Shown here: positions 8,985-20,111 of the stretch, piece by piece
Layout: the number at the start of each line of letters is the position of its first letter
Numbering within the stretch: position 1 is the first letter of the stretch
Assembly (NCBI GenBank): GCA_963696675.1
Contig: CAVOLM010000013.1
Coordinates: forward strand, 43,941-107,940
Source of the DNA: DATBVX01 sp963696675
GTDB lineage: Bacteria > Pseudomonadota > Gammaproteobacteria > Steroidobacterales > Steroidobacteraceae
DNA: 64,000 nucleotides
Direction: 5' to 3'
Position numbers and translations under genes: made by a program
Notes under the pieces: generated by a model
Databases searched by the model: none
What the model saw: only the letters and a program-made list of their open reading frames with translations
Told to the model about the DNA's origin: nothing

Positions 8985-9839
8985 TTGACGGCATCGCGAA
9001 ACAGATGGGTGCGGAGGGTCGCGACATGGATCGCGGTCAGCGCCACTCTGACACCGGGTCGAGTGTCGGGTGGCCCACTCGATGCGCTGAACTCGGTACG
9101 CACGCAGGGCTGTGACGGCAAGGCGGGTGTCAGTGCGAAGCTGGTCCGCGATCCCGCGCTCAATGAGGTCGCGATGCGGATGGCGAGCGGCGCTGCGCTC
9201 GGCGAGGCGGTCGCTGCGGCGCACTTCCATGCAAGACTATCCACTTCGATCTCGATCGCCGGGACTCCAGACGAAAAGGCACTTACCCGCGTGATCGCCG
9301 AGCGCTTTTGTGCGGACGTGCTCAACGCAGATTTTGAGCGTGCTGGAGCCTGGGAACGAGGCAAGGACGTCTGGATCGTGCTAGCGACGCCTTTCACCCT
9401 GCCGCAGGCGCAGGATGCCGCCGCGATTCGCAAGCGCGCTCTCGAACTGGTCAACCAAGCTCGTGCCAAGGCGAAAAAGTGCGGCCGGCAGAATTTTGGC
9501 GCCGCACGACCTGTCGGTTTGGACATCAAGCTCGATCGCACTGCGCTCACTCACTCGGAGGACATGGCACGGCACGGCCACATGACTCATCGAGGCAGCG
9601 ATGGCACCAGTGTCGCCGAGCGCGCGTCGCGCGCCGGCTACAAGTGGGCCAAGGTCGGCGAAAACGTGGCCGCCGGAACGCCCGGCGTGGAAGACGTCAT
9701 TCAGGGCTGGCTGCAGAGCCCCGAACATTGCGCCAATGTCATGAATCCCGACTTCACGCAGATGGGCGTCGCCTACGCAGTGAATGCCGTGAGTGAAGAC
9801 GGTATCTACTGGACGCAGGTCTTCGCGACACCACGTTGA
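8985..9839 (+). CDS. CAP-domain (SCP/PR1-like) exported protein
   Basis: 284 residues. An N-terminal hydrophobic stretch (VATWIAVSATLTPGRVSGG) suggests export. The C-terminal half (about 150-284) is a clear CAP domain: the first His in ALTHSEDMARHGHMTHRG, the Glu in VGENVAAG, the second His in GWLQSPEHCANVMNPDFTQMG, and the closing YWTQVFATP. These residues form the CAP cavity site. The N-terminal half (about 40-140: LNSVRTQGCDGK, then ALNEVAMRMASG, then ERFCADV) looks like a degenerate second CAP half without the site residues. The start used is TTG at 8985. A GTG at 9009 gives a cleaner signal peptide and is a real alternative. The role is unknown. Confidence 0.8.
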   Translation: MTASRNRWVRRVATWIAVSATLTPGRVSGGPLDALNSVRTQGCDGKAGVSAKLVRDPALNEVAMRMASGAALGEAVAAAHFHARLSTSISIAGTPDEKALTRVIAERFCADVLNADFERAGAWERGKDVWIVLATPFTLPQAQDAAAIRKRALELVNQARAKAKKCGRQNFGAARPVGLDIKLDRTALTHSEDMARHGHMTHRGSDGTSVAERASRAGYKWAKVGENVAAGTPGVEDVIQGWLQSPEHCANVMNPDFTQMGVAYAVNAVSEDGIYWTQVFATPR

Positions 9840-9849
9840 CTGAACCCGC

Positions 9850-11028
9850 CTACGTCCCGCTGTTCGCGGCAGCCGAGGCCTGTCGACCCACATTGATTCC
9901 GGCGCGGCTCGTGAGATAGACGGCGTAAGTCCCGAGCCAGTGACTGCCGACATATGAAACGTGCAGCACCGCGGGGAGTCCGACCTGTCGATGCAGCGCT
10001 GCCACGATCAGGAGCACGTTCACGCGCAGATCGTTTTGCGGCAGCGCGCTCGCGATTCCATCCAGCATCCACGCACGGCTGAGATTGAGTCCGTCGATGT
10101 GAGCGAGCTTCGGATCGTTGCGATCGGTAACGACTGCGGGCTTCAGCCATTGCGTCGGATCGCTGCTCGCCAGACTGGGGAAGAAGCGTCCCAGCCAGCG
10201 CGAAAACGCCTTCCGTTCGAGCACGCGGCGCATGAAATCGGCCTCGGCCAGGCAAGGGGACAGGAAATCCGTGCCGGATGGCTCGAAAGCGAGCGGACAC
10301 TTCTTGTCCTGCGAATAGAACTGCCCCGCCTTGGCCGCGAGCAGATCGCGCATCTCGGTATCGCCGGCCACGAGCGCCCAGTCCCACATCAGCCCGAATG
10401 AAAGGGCGGTCTGGCTGTGTTCACCGCTGCGAACCGGGTAGGCCAGTTGCGGCAACCACTCTTTCAACTGGGCAGCAGCCGCGGCCTCGAGCGGCAGCAA
10501 TGCGGCGAGCCACTCGCGCCCTTGAGGATCCTCCCACTCGCGCAGTTCCGCGCAGAGCCTCAGGAGCCACGCGAGCCCGTAGGGACGCTCGAACGCCTCA
10601 CGCCCCTCGCCTTCGAGATAGGCGACCTCGCCTGCGAGGTTATCGGTGGTGAGGCTGCGCGCGAGCTCAGCCCGCGCGACGGTCACGAACGGTGCATCCG
10701 GATACAGCCGCACGAGCCGCGCCAGCAGCCAGTGTCCATGCACGGCCGAATGCCAGTCATAGCAACCGTAGAACGCCGGAGTCAGCTCCCGCGGCGGGCG
10801 TGCATCGGCATCGCTGTTCAGCACGTGCGAAATCTTGTTGGGATACTCCCGGTGCAGGCATGCGAGCGCGAGCTCCGCGAAGTGTCCGGCGGCTTCGACA
10901 TCGAGCGGCCTGGGCAGCGGTATGACGAGTTTCGTCTTAGCCCGGTTCGAGACGACCGTGGCAGCGGTCACAGTGCTGGTACACACGGCGGCCGCAGTCA
11001 GAAGAATGAGGCTGGCAACGCGGCGCAT
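9850..11028 (-). CDS. DUF2891 family exported protein
   Basis: 392 residues from the Met at 11028, which begins a good signal peptide (MRRVASLILLTAAAVCTSTVTA). The mature protein matches the DUF2891 pattern: AELALACLHREYPNK near the start, YGCYDWHSAVHGHWLLARL, then a helical repeat region rich in Trp, and FLSPCLAEADFMRRVL. The fold is likely an alpha/alpha toroid, as in other families with paired Trp/His helices. The DWHSAVHGHW segment holds conserved His residues and might be a catalytic site. No biochemical function is established that I know of. The open frame continues 30 codons upstream, but the signal peptide decides the start. It is convergent with the CAP gene. Confidence 0.82.
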   Translation of the reverse strand: MRRVASLILLTAAAVCTSTVTAATVVSNRAKTKLVIPLPRPLDVEAAGHFAELALACLHREYPNKISHVLNSDADARPPRELTPAFYGCYDWHSAVHGHWLLARLVRLYPDAPFVTVARAELARSLTTDNLAGEVAYLEGEGREAFERPYGLAWLLRLCAELREWEDPQGREWLAALLPLEAAAAAQLKEWLPQLAYPVRSGEHSQTALSFGLMWDWALVAGDTEMRDLLAAKAGQFYSQDKKCPLAFEPSGTDFLSPCLAEADFMRRVLERKAFSRWLGRFFPSLASSDPTQWLKPAVVTDRNDPKLAHIDGLNLSRAWMLDGIASALPQNDLRVNVLLIVAALHRQVGLPAVLHVSYVGSHWLGTYAVYLTSRAGINVGRQASAAANSGT

Positions 11029-11358
11029 CGCGCGATTATGCGAGATCGGACTCAGCCACGGTACGTCCCTGCTGTCGAATTGGGGGCGAGTGCAACGACT
11101 GTCTTGCATGGACCGCAAGCTTCAGCCTCGAGTTCAGTTGGCCGGGCGATGAGCGGCGCAATTGCGTGTGCTGACGTTCGCTTGGTCCGCAATTGGCAGC
11201 GGCTCGCACCTGCGTGGTCACCAAAGGCGAAATTTTTACTGCGGCGCGCTAAACTTCGCGGCCCCGTGCCACGCTATGTGGCGCCACGACAACGACAGCA
11301 GAGAACCGCTTTGAACGCGCAGCCCGAACAGGATTTCGAACTCCGCAAGGTCGCCTCC
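11029..11358. other. 330-base gap between divergent genes
   Basis: Region between the DUF2891 gene (minus) and RND pump 1 (plus). The pump frame stays open far upstream, but that part is antisense to the DUF2891 gene and its codons look non-coding. A slightly A+T-richer stretch at about 11226-11255 and a 10-bp palindrome GTGGCGCCAC at 11278-11287 are the only features I see. Promoters for both genes should lie here. Confidence 0.45.
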
Positions 11359-12561
11359 ATGAACCGTGATCATATGCCCGCGCCGGCTCGCTCTTACCAG
11401 GACCGGAGCCTGCCGGGGCGGCTGCAGAGAATCAGGGACATCCCGCCGAAATGGTGGGTGGCGGGGCTCGTTGTCCTGGTGGTCGCGATCGCGCTGGTCT
11501 GGGCGAAGCAGCACTTCTCATCGGCAGCGCCGAAAGTTGCCCCGCTGATGGAGCAATCCACACCGCTGGTCACCGTGATCACGCCACGAGTGGTGCCGGT
11601 GACGGCGAGCGTCACTTTCAGCGGCACGATCTTCGCCCGCTATGACGTGCCGATCGGCGCAGAAGGCGAAGCCGGTCGAATCGTCGCCATCTATGTGGAG
11701 GCCGGCGATCAGGTCAAGCGCGGACAAATCATGGCGAAGCTCGATCAATCGGTGCTGTTGCCGCAGTTGAATCGCCTGGCCGCGTCACTCGAAGAAGCGC
11801 GCGCGCAAGCAGCGTTGTCCCAGGCAGAGTACGGGCGCGCCAAGGGGGTCGAGGCCGCCGGTGCGCTGTCTGCGGAGGAAATCGAGAGGCGCAGGGCTGC
11901 TTCGGTCACGGACCAGGCGCGCGTCAACGTCGCGGCCGCACAGCTTGCGGAAATGCAGGCGCGCCTCGATCGCTCGGAAATTCGAGCTCAGGCGGACGGC
12001 CTGGTGCTCACGCGTACCGCAGAGCTTGGACAGACCGCCGCTCCGGGTGGTGAGCCGCTGTTCCGCCTGGCGCGCGGCGGTGAGATCGAAATGCGCGGCT
12101 CGCTCGCGGAACAGGATTTTGCGCGGGTGCGGCCCGACCAGCCGGCAACGGTCTATCTGACCGGTTATGACACGCCGTTCAGCGGCAAGGTGCGGTTGCT
12201 CGGTGCGGTCATCGATCCGAAAACCCGATTGGGCGAAGTGCGTATCGCACTGGAATCGAATCCGGCCCTGCGGCCGGGCGCATTCGCACGCGGTCAGATC
12301 GTGGTGGGCGAAGCGAGGCGCCCGGTGCTGCCGCAGACCGCAGTGCTTTCCGATCTGAAGGGCAGTTACGTCTATGTCGTCAACGGCAGCAACAAGATCG
12401 AGCGTCGTGCGGTGCACGTCGCCGACACGACAGTAGGCGGCGTGGTCATCGGTGAGGGCCTCGAGGGCAGCGAGAAGGTGATCGCGATGGCGGGCGGCTT
12501 CCTGCGTGAAGGCGAGGTCGTCGAACTCGCGCCGCAAGCGGCGCAGCAGGCCCGCAAATGA
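11359..12561 (+). CDS. RND efflux periplasmic adaptor (membrane fusion protein), pump 1
   Basis: 400 residues starting MNRDHMPAPARSYQDRS, with one membrane anchor (KWWVAGLVVLVVAIALVWA, about residues 34-52). The barrel-sandwich segments are GEAGRIVAIYVEAGDQVKRGQIMAKLD and IRAQADGLVLTRTAELGQTAAPGGEPLF, with a coiled-coil hairpin between them (LAASLEEARAQAALSQAEYGRAKGVE). Beta-barrel and membrane-proximal domains follow (LRPGAFARGQIVVGEARRPVLP). It bridges the inner-membrane pump encoded next to an outer-membrane channel that is not encoded here. The stop overlaps the pump start in ATGA. The much longer open frame upstream is not used, because the ATG at 11359 immediately precedes the anchor. 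Confidence 0.9.
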   Translation: MNRDHMPAPARSYQDRSLPGRLQRIRDIPPKWWVAGLVVLVVAIALVWAKQHFSSAAPKVAPLMEQSTPLVTVITPRVVPVTASVTFSGTIFARYDVPIGAEGEAGRIVAIYVEAGDQVKRGQIMAKLDQSVLLPQLNRLAASLEEARAQAALSQAEYGRAKGVEAAGALSAEEIERRRAASVTDQARVNVAAAQLAEMQARLDRSEIRAQADGLVLTRTAELGQTAAPGGEPLFRLARGGEIEMRGSLAEQDFARVRPDQPATVYLTGYDTPFSGKVRLLGAVIDPKTRLGEVRIALESNPALRPGAFARGQIVVGEARRPVLPQTAVLSDLKGSYVYVVNGSNKIERRAVHVADTTVGGVVIGEGLEGSEKVIAMAGGFLREGEVVELAPQAAQQARK

Positions 12562-15500
12562 TGAAGAACATCTCGGCATGGGCCATCAAGCACCCGGTAC
12601 CGCCCGTGGTGCTGTTCGTGGTGCTGTTTTTCCTCGGCATCGTCGCCTTCATCCGCCTGCCCATCAACCTGAGCCCGGACATTTCCTTTCCGCTGGTCGA
12701 GGTCACGGTCAGTCAGCCGGGCGCCGCGCCGACCGAGATCGAGACACAGATCATCCAGAAGATCGAAGGCTCGGTCGCGAGCGTCGGTAACGTCAAGAAC
12801 ATCACCTCCGCAGCGCTCGAAGGCGCTGCATTCGTCTATATCGAGTTCCAGATCGGCACCCCAGTCGACCGCGCCGTGACGGATGTGCGCGATGCCGTTG
12901 CCAAAGTGCGCAGCAATCTGCCGGAGGGCATCGAAGAACCGCTGGTCCAGCGCATCGATGTCGAAGGCGGAGCGTTCGTCTACTACGCCGTCAGCACCAC
13001 GGACATGACGGAAGAGGAGCTCAGCTGGTTCGTCGACAACGCCGTCACCAAGCGGTTGCTGGCCGTGAACGGCGTGGCACAGGTGCAGCGCGGCGGCGGT
13101 GTCGATCGCGAGATCCGCGTCGAGCTCGATCCGGCGCGGATGCAGGCGCTCGGGCTCACCGCGGTGGACGTCAATCAGCAACTGCGCCAGATCAATCTCG
13201 ACGCGCCGGGCGGGCGCCTGCAGGTTGGCGGCGGCGAACAGTCGATCCGCGTACTGGGCGGGGCACACACCGCCCTGCAACTCGGGCAGACGCGCATCTA
13301 TCTGCCAGGCGGACGAGTGGCGCGCCTGAGCGACATCGCGGAAGTGCGCGATGGCGTCGCCGAAATCCGCAGCGTCTCGCGGCTCAATGGCCGCACGGCG
13401 ACAACGTTCGGCGTGTTCCGGTCCAAGGGTTCTTCCGACGTGACCGTGATGGACCTCGTCACGCGCGAGATCGACAAGATCGGCAAGGAATTCCCGCAGG
13501 TGAAGCTGAAGGTCGTCTTCACGACCGTCGACTACACCAAGCGCATGTTCTCGTCCGCGATCGAAGCACTCATCGAGGGCTCCATCCTGGCCGTGGCCGT
13601 GGTCTGGTTCTTCCTGCGCGACTGGCGCGCCACCGCGATCTCGGCCCTCGCCATTCCGTTGTCGGCCATCCCGACCTTCGCCTTCATGCAGTGGATGGGC
13701 TTCACCCTGAACCAGGTGAGTCTCCTCGCCCTGTCGCTGGTCGCCGGCGTGCTGGTGGACGATGCGATCGTGGAAATCGAGAACATCGTGCGCCACATGC
13801 GCACGGGCAAGACCGGCTACAAGGCGGCACTCGATGCAGCCGACGAAATCGGCCTCGCAGTGGTTGCCACGTCTGCGACCATCATCGCGGTATTCCTGCC
13901 GGTGAGCTTCATGCCCGGCATCACGGGGCAGTACTTCATCCAGTTCGGTCTCACCGTTGCGGCAGCTGTCTTCTTCTCATTGCTGGTCGCGCGTCTCATC
14001 ACGCCGGTCGTCGCCGCCTATACGCTCAAGTCGGACAACATCAAGGTCCACGGCGACGGACCGATCATGACCTGGTACCTGAAGACCTTGCGCTGGTGCG
14101 TCAATCACCGCTGGCGCACGCTCGCCGGTGGCGCCGCGTTTTTCATTCTGTCGCTCGTCGCCCTGTCGATGGTGCCCACGTCGTTCATTCCGGAGGCCGA
14201 TCTCGCGAGTTCCCAGCTCAATATCGAGTTGCCCCCAGGCGTTCAGCTCGAAGAGACCGCCGGGGTATCCGCTGCAGCGTACGAGATCCTGAAGCAGCAG
14301 CCCGAAGTGACCGATGTCGTTGAGAGCATCGGCACTGACGAGACGGGCGAAGTACGCATCGCCAACCTGTTCATTTCCCTGGTGCCGCGCGAGGAGCGCA
14401 AGCTTACGCAGCAGCAGTGGGAGGAGCGCCTCATCAAGGAGCTGCGCAGAATTCCGGACGCCCGCATCAACTTCCAGAAGCAATCGGGTGGCGGCTACGG
14501 GCGCGACATCACCATCTACCTGACGGGCGATGATCCGGCGCTGGTCGACCGTACCGCGCGGCAGGTGGTGGAAGAGATGCGGACCCTGAAGGAACTGCGC
14601 GAACCGCGGATCAACGGCGACCTGCCACGTCCCGAGATCATCATCCGGCCGCGCCTGGACCTCGCCGCCGAGCTCGGCGTGAGTGTCGCGAGCATCAGCC
14701 AGACCATCCGCATCGCGACGTTGGGGGACTTGCCGCAGAATGCGCCCAAGTTCTCCCTGTCCGATCGGCAGATCCCGATTCGCGTCAGCCTGGTGGAGAG
14801 CGCGCGGCGCGACCTGGGTACGCTGGAGAACCTCCCGGTACCGACGGCGTCGGGTACACCGGTGCCGCTGAAAGCCGTCGCTGATATCAGTTTCGGCGAA
14901 GGGCCGGTGCGCGTGCGGCGCTACAACCAGAGCCGTCGTATCGCGCTCGAGGCCGACCTCAACGGCGTGGAGCTCGGCGAGGGACTGAAAAAGATCTACG
15001 CGCTTGCCCACCCTGAGCAACCTGCCGGCGGGTGTCCGGAAGGTGGAAGTCGGTGATGCAGAAGTGATGCGTGAACTGTTCGCCAACTTCGCGATCGCCA
15101 TGTTCACCGGCGTGCTGATGGTGTTTGCAGTGCTGGTGCTGCTGTTCGCGCGGGTGTTCCAGCCCATCACGATTCTGTCCGCCCTGCCCTTCTCGATCGG
15201 CGGTGCGGCCGTCGCGTTGCTCATCGTGGGATTCCCGCTGTCGCTCCCGGTCGTAATCGGCTTCCTGATGCTGATGGGCATCGTCGCGAAGAATTCCATC
15301 CTGCTGGTGGATTTCGCGATCGAGGAGATGCGCGCCGGCAAGGACCGGATGACGGCACTCCTCGAAGCGGGCCACAAACGCGCACGCCCGATCGTGATGA
15401 CCACGGTCGCAATGGTGGCGGGCATGTTACCGGTCGCGATTGGAATCCACGGCGATGCCTCGTTCCGCGCGCCGATGGCGGTCGCCGTGATGGGCGGTCT

Positions 15501-15642
15501 CATCACCTCCACCGCACTGACGCTGGTGATCGTGCCGGCAGCATTCACGCTGATCGATGACATCGAACGCTGGCTCGGTCCGAAGGTCTCGCGCGTGCTC
15601 ACGGCGCACCCGGAACCCGTGCCGAGTCCGAATCCGCGCTAG
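12558..15642 (+). CDS. RND efflux permease (HAE1/AcrB-like), pump 1, frame interrupted near 15003
   Basis: Inner-membrane proton-driven exporter of about 1028 residues. It has the normal RND order: TM1 (HPVPPVVLFVVLFFLGIVAFIRLP), the first porter loop, TM2-6 with the paired proton-relay acids in AGVLVDDAIVEIENIVR, TM7, the second loop, and TM8-12 including GIVAKNSILLVDFAIEEMRAGKDR. The frame from 12558 stops at 15056 after GLKKIYAL. The correct continuation (TLSNLPAGVRKVEVG, then MRELFANFAIAMFTGVLMV) is in the +1 frame from about 15004 to the TAG at 15642. One extra base near 15003 would explain it. Forms an operon with the adaptor (4-base overlap). The substrate is unknown. Confidence 0.88.
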
Positions 15643-15680
15643 TCAGCACTCAGTTCTCCGGGACTCACGAGGCACGCCGC

Positions 15681-16784
15681 ATGAGCATGCAGACCCGTCG
15701 ACAGTTCGTGCGCCGCGGCGCTGCAATCGCCGCGGCCGCTCCGTTCATCAGCACGAGCGTCACGCGCGCTCTGGCGGAATCGTCCCGAAAGAAGTTGGGA
15801 TTTGCCATTTGCGGGCTCGGCAAGCTCAGCGCCGAGCAGATCGCGCCTGCCCTGCTCAAGACGCAGTACTGCCGCTTGGCCGGCCTGATCACGGACTCGC
15901 CCGATAAGGCCGCGCGCTGGAAAACCCAATACGGCATCCCGGATCGCAACGTCTACACCTACGACACGATGGAGCGGATGGCCGATAACCCTGATATCGA
16001 CGTCGTCTACATCGTCACGCCCAACGCGCTTCACCTGCCGCACACGCTCGCGGCCGCCAAGGCGGGCAAGCACGTGTATTGCGAGAAGCCGATGGAGGTC
16101 TCGATTGAGCGCTGCGAGCTCATGATGGCGGCATGCAAGGCAGCCGATCGCCTGCTGGGCATCGCATACCGCCTGCAGTTCGAGCCCAACAATCTCGAGT
16201 GCGTGAGACTTGCGCGGGAGAAGGAGCTGGGCGCGGTCAAGATCGTCGAGGCGGGCTTCTGCATCTCGGTGGGTGATCCCAACCAGTGGCGACTCAAGCG
16301 TGCCCTGGCCGGTGGTGGCGCATTGATGGACGTCGGGGTGTACGCGGTGCAGGCGATGCGCTACCTGACGGGCGAAGAGCCGATCCTCATCTCGGCGACC
16401 GAATCAAAGACCGATCCGGTGAAATTCGCGGAAGTCGACGAGTCGATCGTCTGGCAGGCGAAGTTCCCCGGTGGGGCGCTCGCCTACTGTTCCGCGAGTT
16501 ACAACGCGCATGGCATCGCGCGTTTCAGGGCCCAGGCCGAGCACGGCTGGTTCGAGCTCGATCCCGCCTTCTACTACGGCGGCATTCGCGGGCGACGCAG
16601 CGATGGCAAGGAGATCAACCTGCCGGGCGGCGATCAATTTGCCGTGCAGATGGATGACTTCGCGCGCTGCATCCTGGAGCGCAAGCCCACGAAGGTCTCC
16701 GGCGAAGAGGGTTTGCGCGACGTGAAGATCATGCTCGCGATCTACGACTCCATCCGCACCGGCGCGGCGGTTAAGCTCGTCTGA
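15681..16784 (+). CDS. Tat-exported Gfo/Idh/MocA family oxidoreductase
   Basis: 367 residues. The N-terminus is a twin-arginine signal (TRRQFVRRGAAIAAAAPFIS), as in glucose-fructose oxidoreductase, which is exported folded with its NADP bound. The Rossmann domain begins KLGFAICGLGKLS (about 35-50). The family motif CEKPMEVS (EKP) lies near residue 135. The C-terminal alpha/beta domain has GGGALMDVGVYAVQAMRYLTG, holding the catalytic-region Asp and Tyr. Substrate is probably a sugar or cyclitol. The GxGxxG-like motif is GLGKLS. It follows RND pump 1 by 38 bases but has its own ribosome site and converges on the TonB receptor gene, so it may be a separate unit. Confidence 0.9.
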   Translation: MSMQTRRQFVRRGAAIAAAAPFISTSVTRALAESSRKKLGFAICGLGKLSAEQIAPALLKTQYCRLAGLITDSPDKAARWKTQYGIPDRNVYTYDTMERMADNPDIDVVYIVTPNALHLPHTLAAAKAGKHVYCEKPMEVSIERCELMMAACKAADRLLGIAYRLQFEPNNLECVRLAREKELGAVKIVEAGFCISVGDPNQWRLKRALAGGGALMDVGVYAVQAMRYLTGEEPILISATESKTDPVKFAEVDESIVWQAKFPGGALAYCSASYNAHGIARFRAQAEHGWFELDPAFYYGGIRGRRSDGKEINLPGGDQFAVQMDDFARCILERKPTKVSGEEGLRDVKIMLAIYDSIRTGAAVKLV

Positions 16785-16800
16785 GAGACCTGGACCGCTG

Positions 16801-16830
16801 AAAAAAAGCGGCGGGCACGAAGCCCGCCGC
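16801..16830 (-). terminator. Rho-independent terminator of the TonB receptor gene
   Basis: Read on the minus strand, 22 bases after the receptor stop, there is a 9-bp perfect stem (GCGGCGGGC/GCCCGCCGC, loop of 5) followed directly by seven T residues. This is the textbook intrinsic-terminator layout and the best terminator in the window. It may also slow transcription arriving from the convergent oxidoreductase gene. Confidence 0.85.
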
Positions 16831-16852
16831 CGAACGCTTGAGGTGATGAAGG

Positions 16853-19800
16853 TCAGAAGTCTGCGGTCACGCTGACGAAACCGTAGCGCCCGAGCGTATC
16901 GTAGAGCTGCGGGAACGTGTTGCCGTTGCAGTACACATCCAGGCAACTGTCCTGCCCGATCAGCGGTGGGTCCTCGTCCGTGAGGTTGTTGATACCGACC
17001 CGCAATGTGATGCTCTGATTGAATGCGTACGCACCGGCCAGATCCAGGTAGCTCATCGACTTGATGCTGGCGTCCGTCGCCGGGACATCGCCGTTGAGCT
17101 GCGGATTGGAGCTCGTAGTGTCGAGCTTGGTGCTGTCGATATAACGCCAGCTCAACGACAGGTCGAGGTTCCACGGCGTAGACCAGGTGGCCCTGAACTT
17201 GTGGCGCCAATCCGGCGTCGGCACGCCGCACGAGAGGCCGTACAAGCCCTTGCAGTCGTATGAAGCGGAGCCCGTGGTCGGCTGCACTGTCAACGTGTCG
17301 ACGTACGTTCCGATCAGTTGGAACGCGAGCCGGCCCGCGTTGCCACCCATGTCGAAGTTGTAGTTCAACTCCGTATCGATGCCCTTGGTGCGCAGCGACC
17401 CGGTGTTGATGATCGGATCATCGACGAAGCCGAGCGTGCCGATCCACAGTGACCCGGATCCCGGCGCACGGTGGACCTGGCTGCAGAAGCCCGGGTCGGC
17501 AGTGTTGAGGCAGTTGTTGATGATCACGTCCGCGCCGACACTGTTGATCAGGCCTTCCACCTTGATGTCGTAGTAGTCCGCAGACCAGCTGAGGTGCGGC
17601 AGAAAGCTCGGCGTCAGTACGAACCCATAGGAGTAGGTGTCCGACTTTTCCGGATCGAGGTCCGGATTGCCCCCGACCAGCCCGTTGTACTGCGAGGCCG
17701 GGTTCTCAAGGATCGAGCCGTACTGAGCTGCGGTGACGCCCGTATTGGCACATTCCGCCAGAAGTCGCCCACCGCTGACGACCCCGCTGGCATCGAGTGC
17801 GCCCGCACATGGATCGCTATTACCGTCGAGTTGCACACGATCCTGCAGGAACAACTCCTGTCCATTCGGCGCGCGCACTGCTCTCTGGTAGCTGCCACGG
17901 AAGCGGACGCTTTCGACCGGCGCGTAGTTCAGGCCGAACTTGTAGGTGTCGGTATTGAATCCCAGGTTGTAGTCGGAATACCGGTAGCCGGCTTCCACCG
18001 CAAGATCCTGGGCGCCCGTCTTGTCCTGCATGAGTGGCATTCGAGCTTCGACGAACAGCTCTTTGACATCGAACGAACCGATCGTGTTGAGCTCGGGAGC
18101 GCCCTGGCCGAGCAGATCGTTGGTCTGATAGGCCTGGTCCGTCTTCAACTCCTGCTCTTCGCGCCGATATTCCGCGCCGAACGCGACACCGAGACCGTCA
18201 TTGGCAGACGGCAGCTTGGCGCCGTACTGACCAAGATCTCCGGTCACCGAACCGCTGAGGACTTCTTCGGTGGTCTGACCCTGCTTGAACCCCGGCACTT
18301 GCACATAGTTGAGAGCTTCCTGCGTCACGCCACCGTTCTGCCAGATGTTATAAGGCACGCACTTCGCGTCATCATTGGTGACATCGGCATCCACGTTCAC
18401 GCGACACACGGGCTGGCCGGTCGTGGGATCGTTCACGACCGTAAGCGCCTTACCGAGTCGCGCCGCGGAGAAAGTCATTGAGGAAGTTCTCCTTGTAGAC
18501 CGTCGTGCCGTAGAGGCCGTAGGCGTCATAGCTCCACGCCTCACCGAAATTGCCGCGCACGCCCAGCACTCCGCGATAGGAAGTGTGTTCGAGATCGTCC
18601 CGGCGTCCGCCACCTTCGACGTTGCGCCGGCCGAGGCCGAGGAATACATCGTTCTGGCCCGGCTGCCGGTTGACGAGCGGGTCGTTGCACAGCAGGTTGA
18701 CCTGCGAGGCGGACAGCAACGGGTTGTCGCAGTTGACCACATAGTTGCCATAGAACGGCGGTTGGCCACTGTTGGAACCGAAGAACGCGCCGCTCGGGGC
18801 AACCTGTGACACGGTCTTGTCGTTCATGAACATGAACTCGGTGTACGCAGTGGCATGCTCGTTCATGTCGTAGTGGGCGAACAGGCCCGCCGTGTAGCGA
18901 TCATCGGGGCGCTGGTAATAGTTGAGCGGCCCGAAGTTGTACACGTCTGTCGCAAAATCGTACGGCCGGAAATTATTGTTAGCATCAACGGTGTAGTAGC
19001 CGTTGTTCGGCTCGGCGGCGGCGCCGAAAGCGGCTGGATCCTGGTTGACCGGCTGGAACAGCCCGGGTGCGGAAGTCACTGAGCCGTTACAGGAGAATTC
19101 GTCACCCGAACCGAGAGTGCAGGCGCTGAAGTCGCGGCTCGCCTGTGTGATCGCCGACAGCGTGCGGTAGCCGGCATACACGGTCGCATTGCCGCGCCCA
19201 TCGCCGGAATTCATACCCATGATGAACGTGAAGTCCTTCGAATAACCATCGGTCACGTTGCTGTCGGGCGTCGGAAAGCCGCTGGCCGCGACCACATCGC
19301 TGGCGCTGTTGCTGTTGTTGTGCTGATAGAGCGCGTATTGCGCATCGAGGCGCACGCCTTCGAAGTGGTCATTCATGATGAAGTTGACCACGCCGGCCAC
19401 GGCGTCCGCTCCATACACGGCCGACGCACCGCCGGTGAGAACTTCAACACGTTCGACCAAGGCGCCGGGAATCTGGTTGAGATCAGGCGATGAGGCGCCG
19501 TTCTGCGTCGGATCGCCCGGCATCAGGCGGCGGCTGTTCACCAGCACCAGCGTGCGCTGCGAGCCCAGGCCGCGAAGATTCACGGTGGCTGCGCCCGTCG
19601 CTCCGTTGGAGATGTTGCCGCCGAAGTCGGCAACCGCCTGCGGCAGGTTGTTGACGAGATCTTCGACGCGCGTGACGCCCTCGAGCTTGAACTCCTCGTT
19701 GCCGACCGACGTCACCGGGCTGATGCTGGTCAGGTTTGGTTGTGGAATGCGGGACCCTGTGACGACGACAGTTCCGATCTCTGACGCCGGTGCAGCTTCC

Positions 19801-19907
19801 TGCGCCTCCTGCGCGAACGCAGGCATGCTCGTGCTGGCAGCCGTCGCCGCACTTGCAAGCAGTGCGTAGCGTACGGCGCGTGCCAGTTGATTGTTACGAT
19901 AGATCAT
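16853..19907 (-). CDS. TonB-dependent outer-membrane receptor, frame interrupted near 18471
   Basis: Outer-membrane active transporter of about 1018 residues. The start at 19907 (MIYRNNQLARAVRYALL) is fixed by a strong GAGGAGG ribosome site and a signal peptide ending near PAFAQ. A TonB-box-like region follows (GTVVVTGSRIPQPN). The plug domain (about 55-165) contains VNLRGLGSQRTLVLVNSRRLMPG and GGASAVYGADAVAGVVNFIMN. The rest is a 22-strand-type barrel ending YDTLGRYGFVSVTADF with the terminal Phe. At about 18471 the frame breaks after KENFLND. One T too many in a TTT run, read on the coding strand, accounts for it, and the barrel resumes with SAARLGKALTVVNDP. The ligand is unknown. It is divergent from an M49-like peptidase gene. 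Confidence 0.88.
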
Positions 19908-20111
19908 TGAGTCCTCCTCAAGATCGCGATTCAATGGCCAAAGGCCATCGGGCAATGCCGCGACGTGCATGCCCGATGCGGTTTCTGAATGCCTTTGCTG
20001 CATGCTAGCGACAGCGATTTCACGCACGAGGGCAGTGGTAGTCTTTCTGTGTGGCATTAGTTGCCGAAATTCATTTGTCGTTTGTCGTGTCGCGCCCGAG
20101 GAGGTCTGCAG

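Noticed and set aside
10417..11358. Long open frame upstream of the RND adaptor
   Set aside because: It is antisense to the DUF2891 gene over most of its length and its product is Arg/Gln-rich with no domain. The adaptor begins at the ATG at 11359 next to its membrane anchor.
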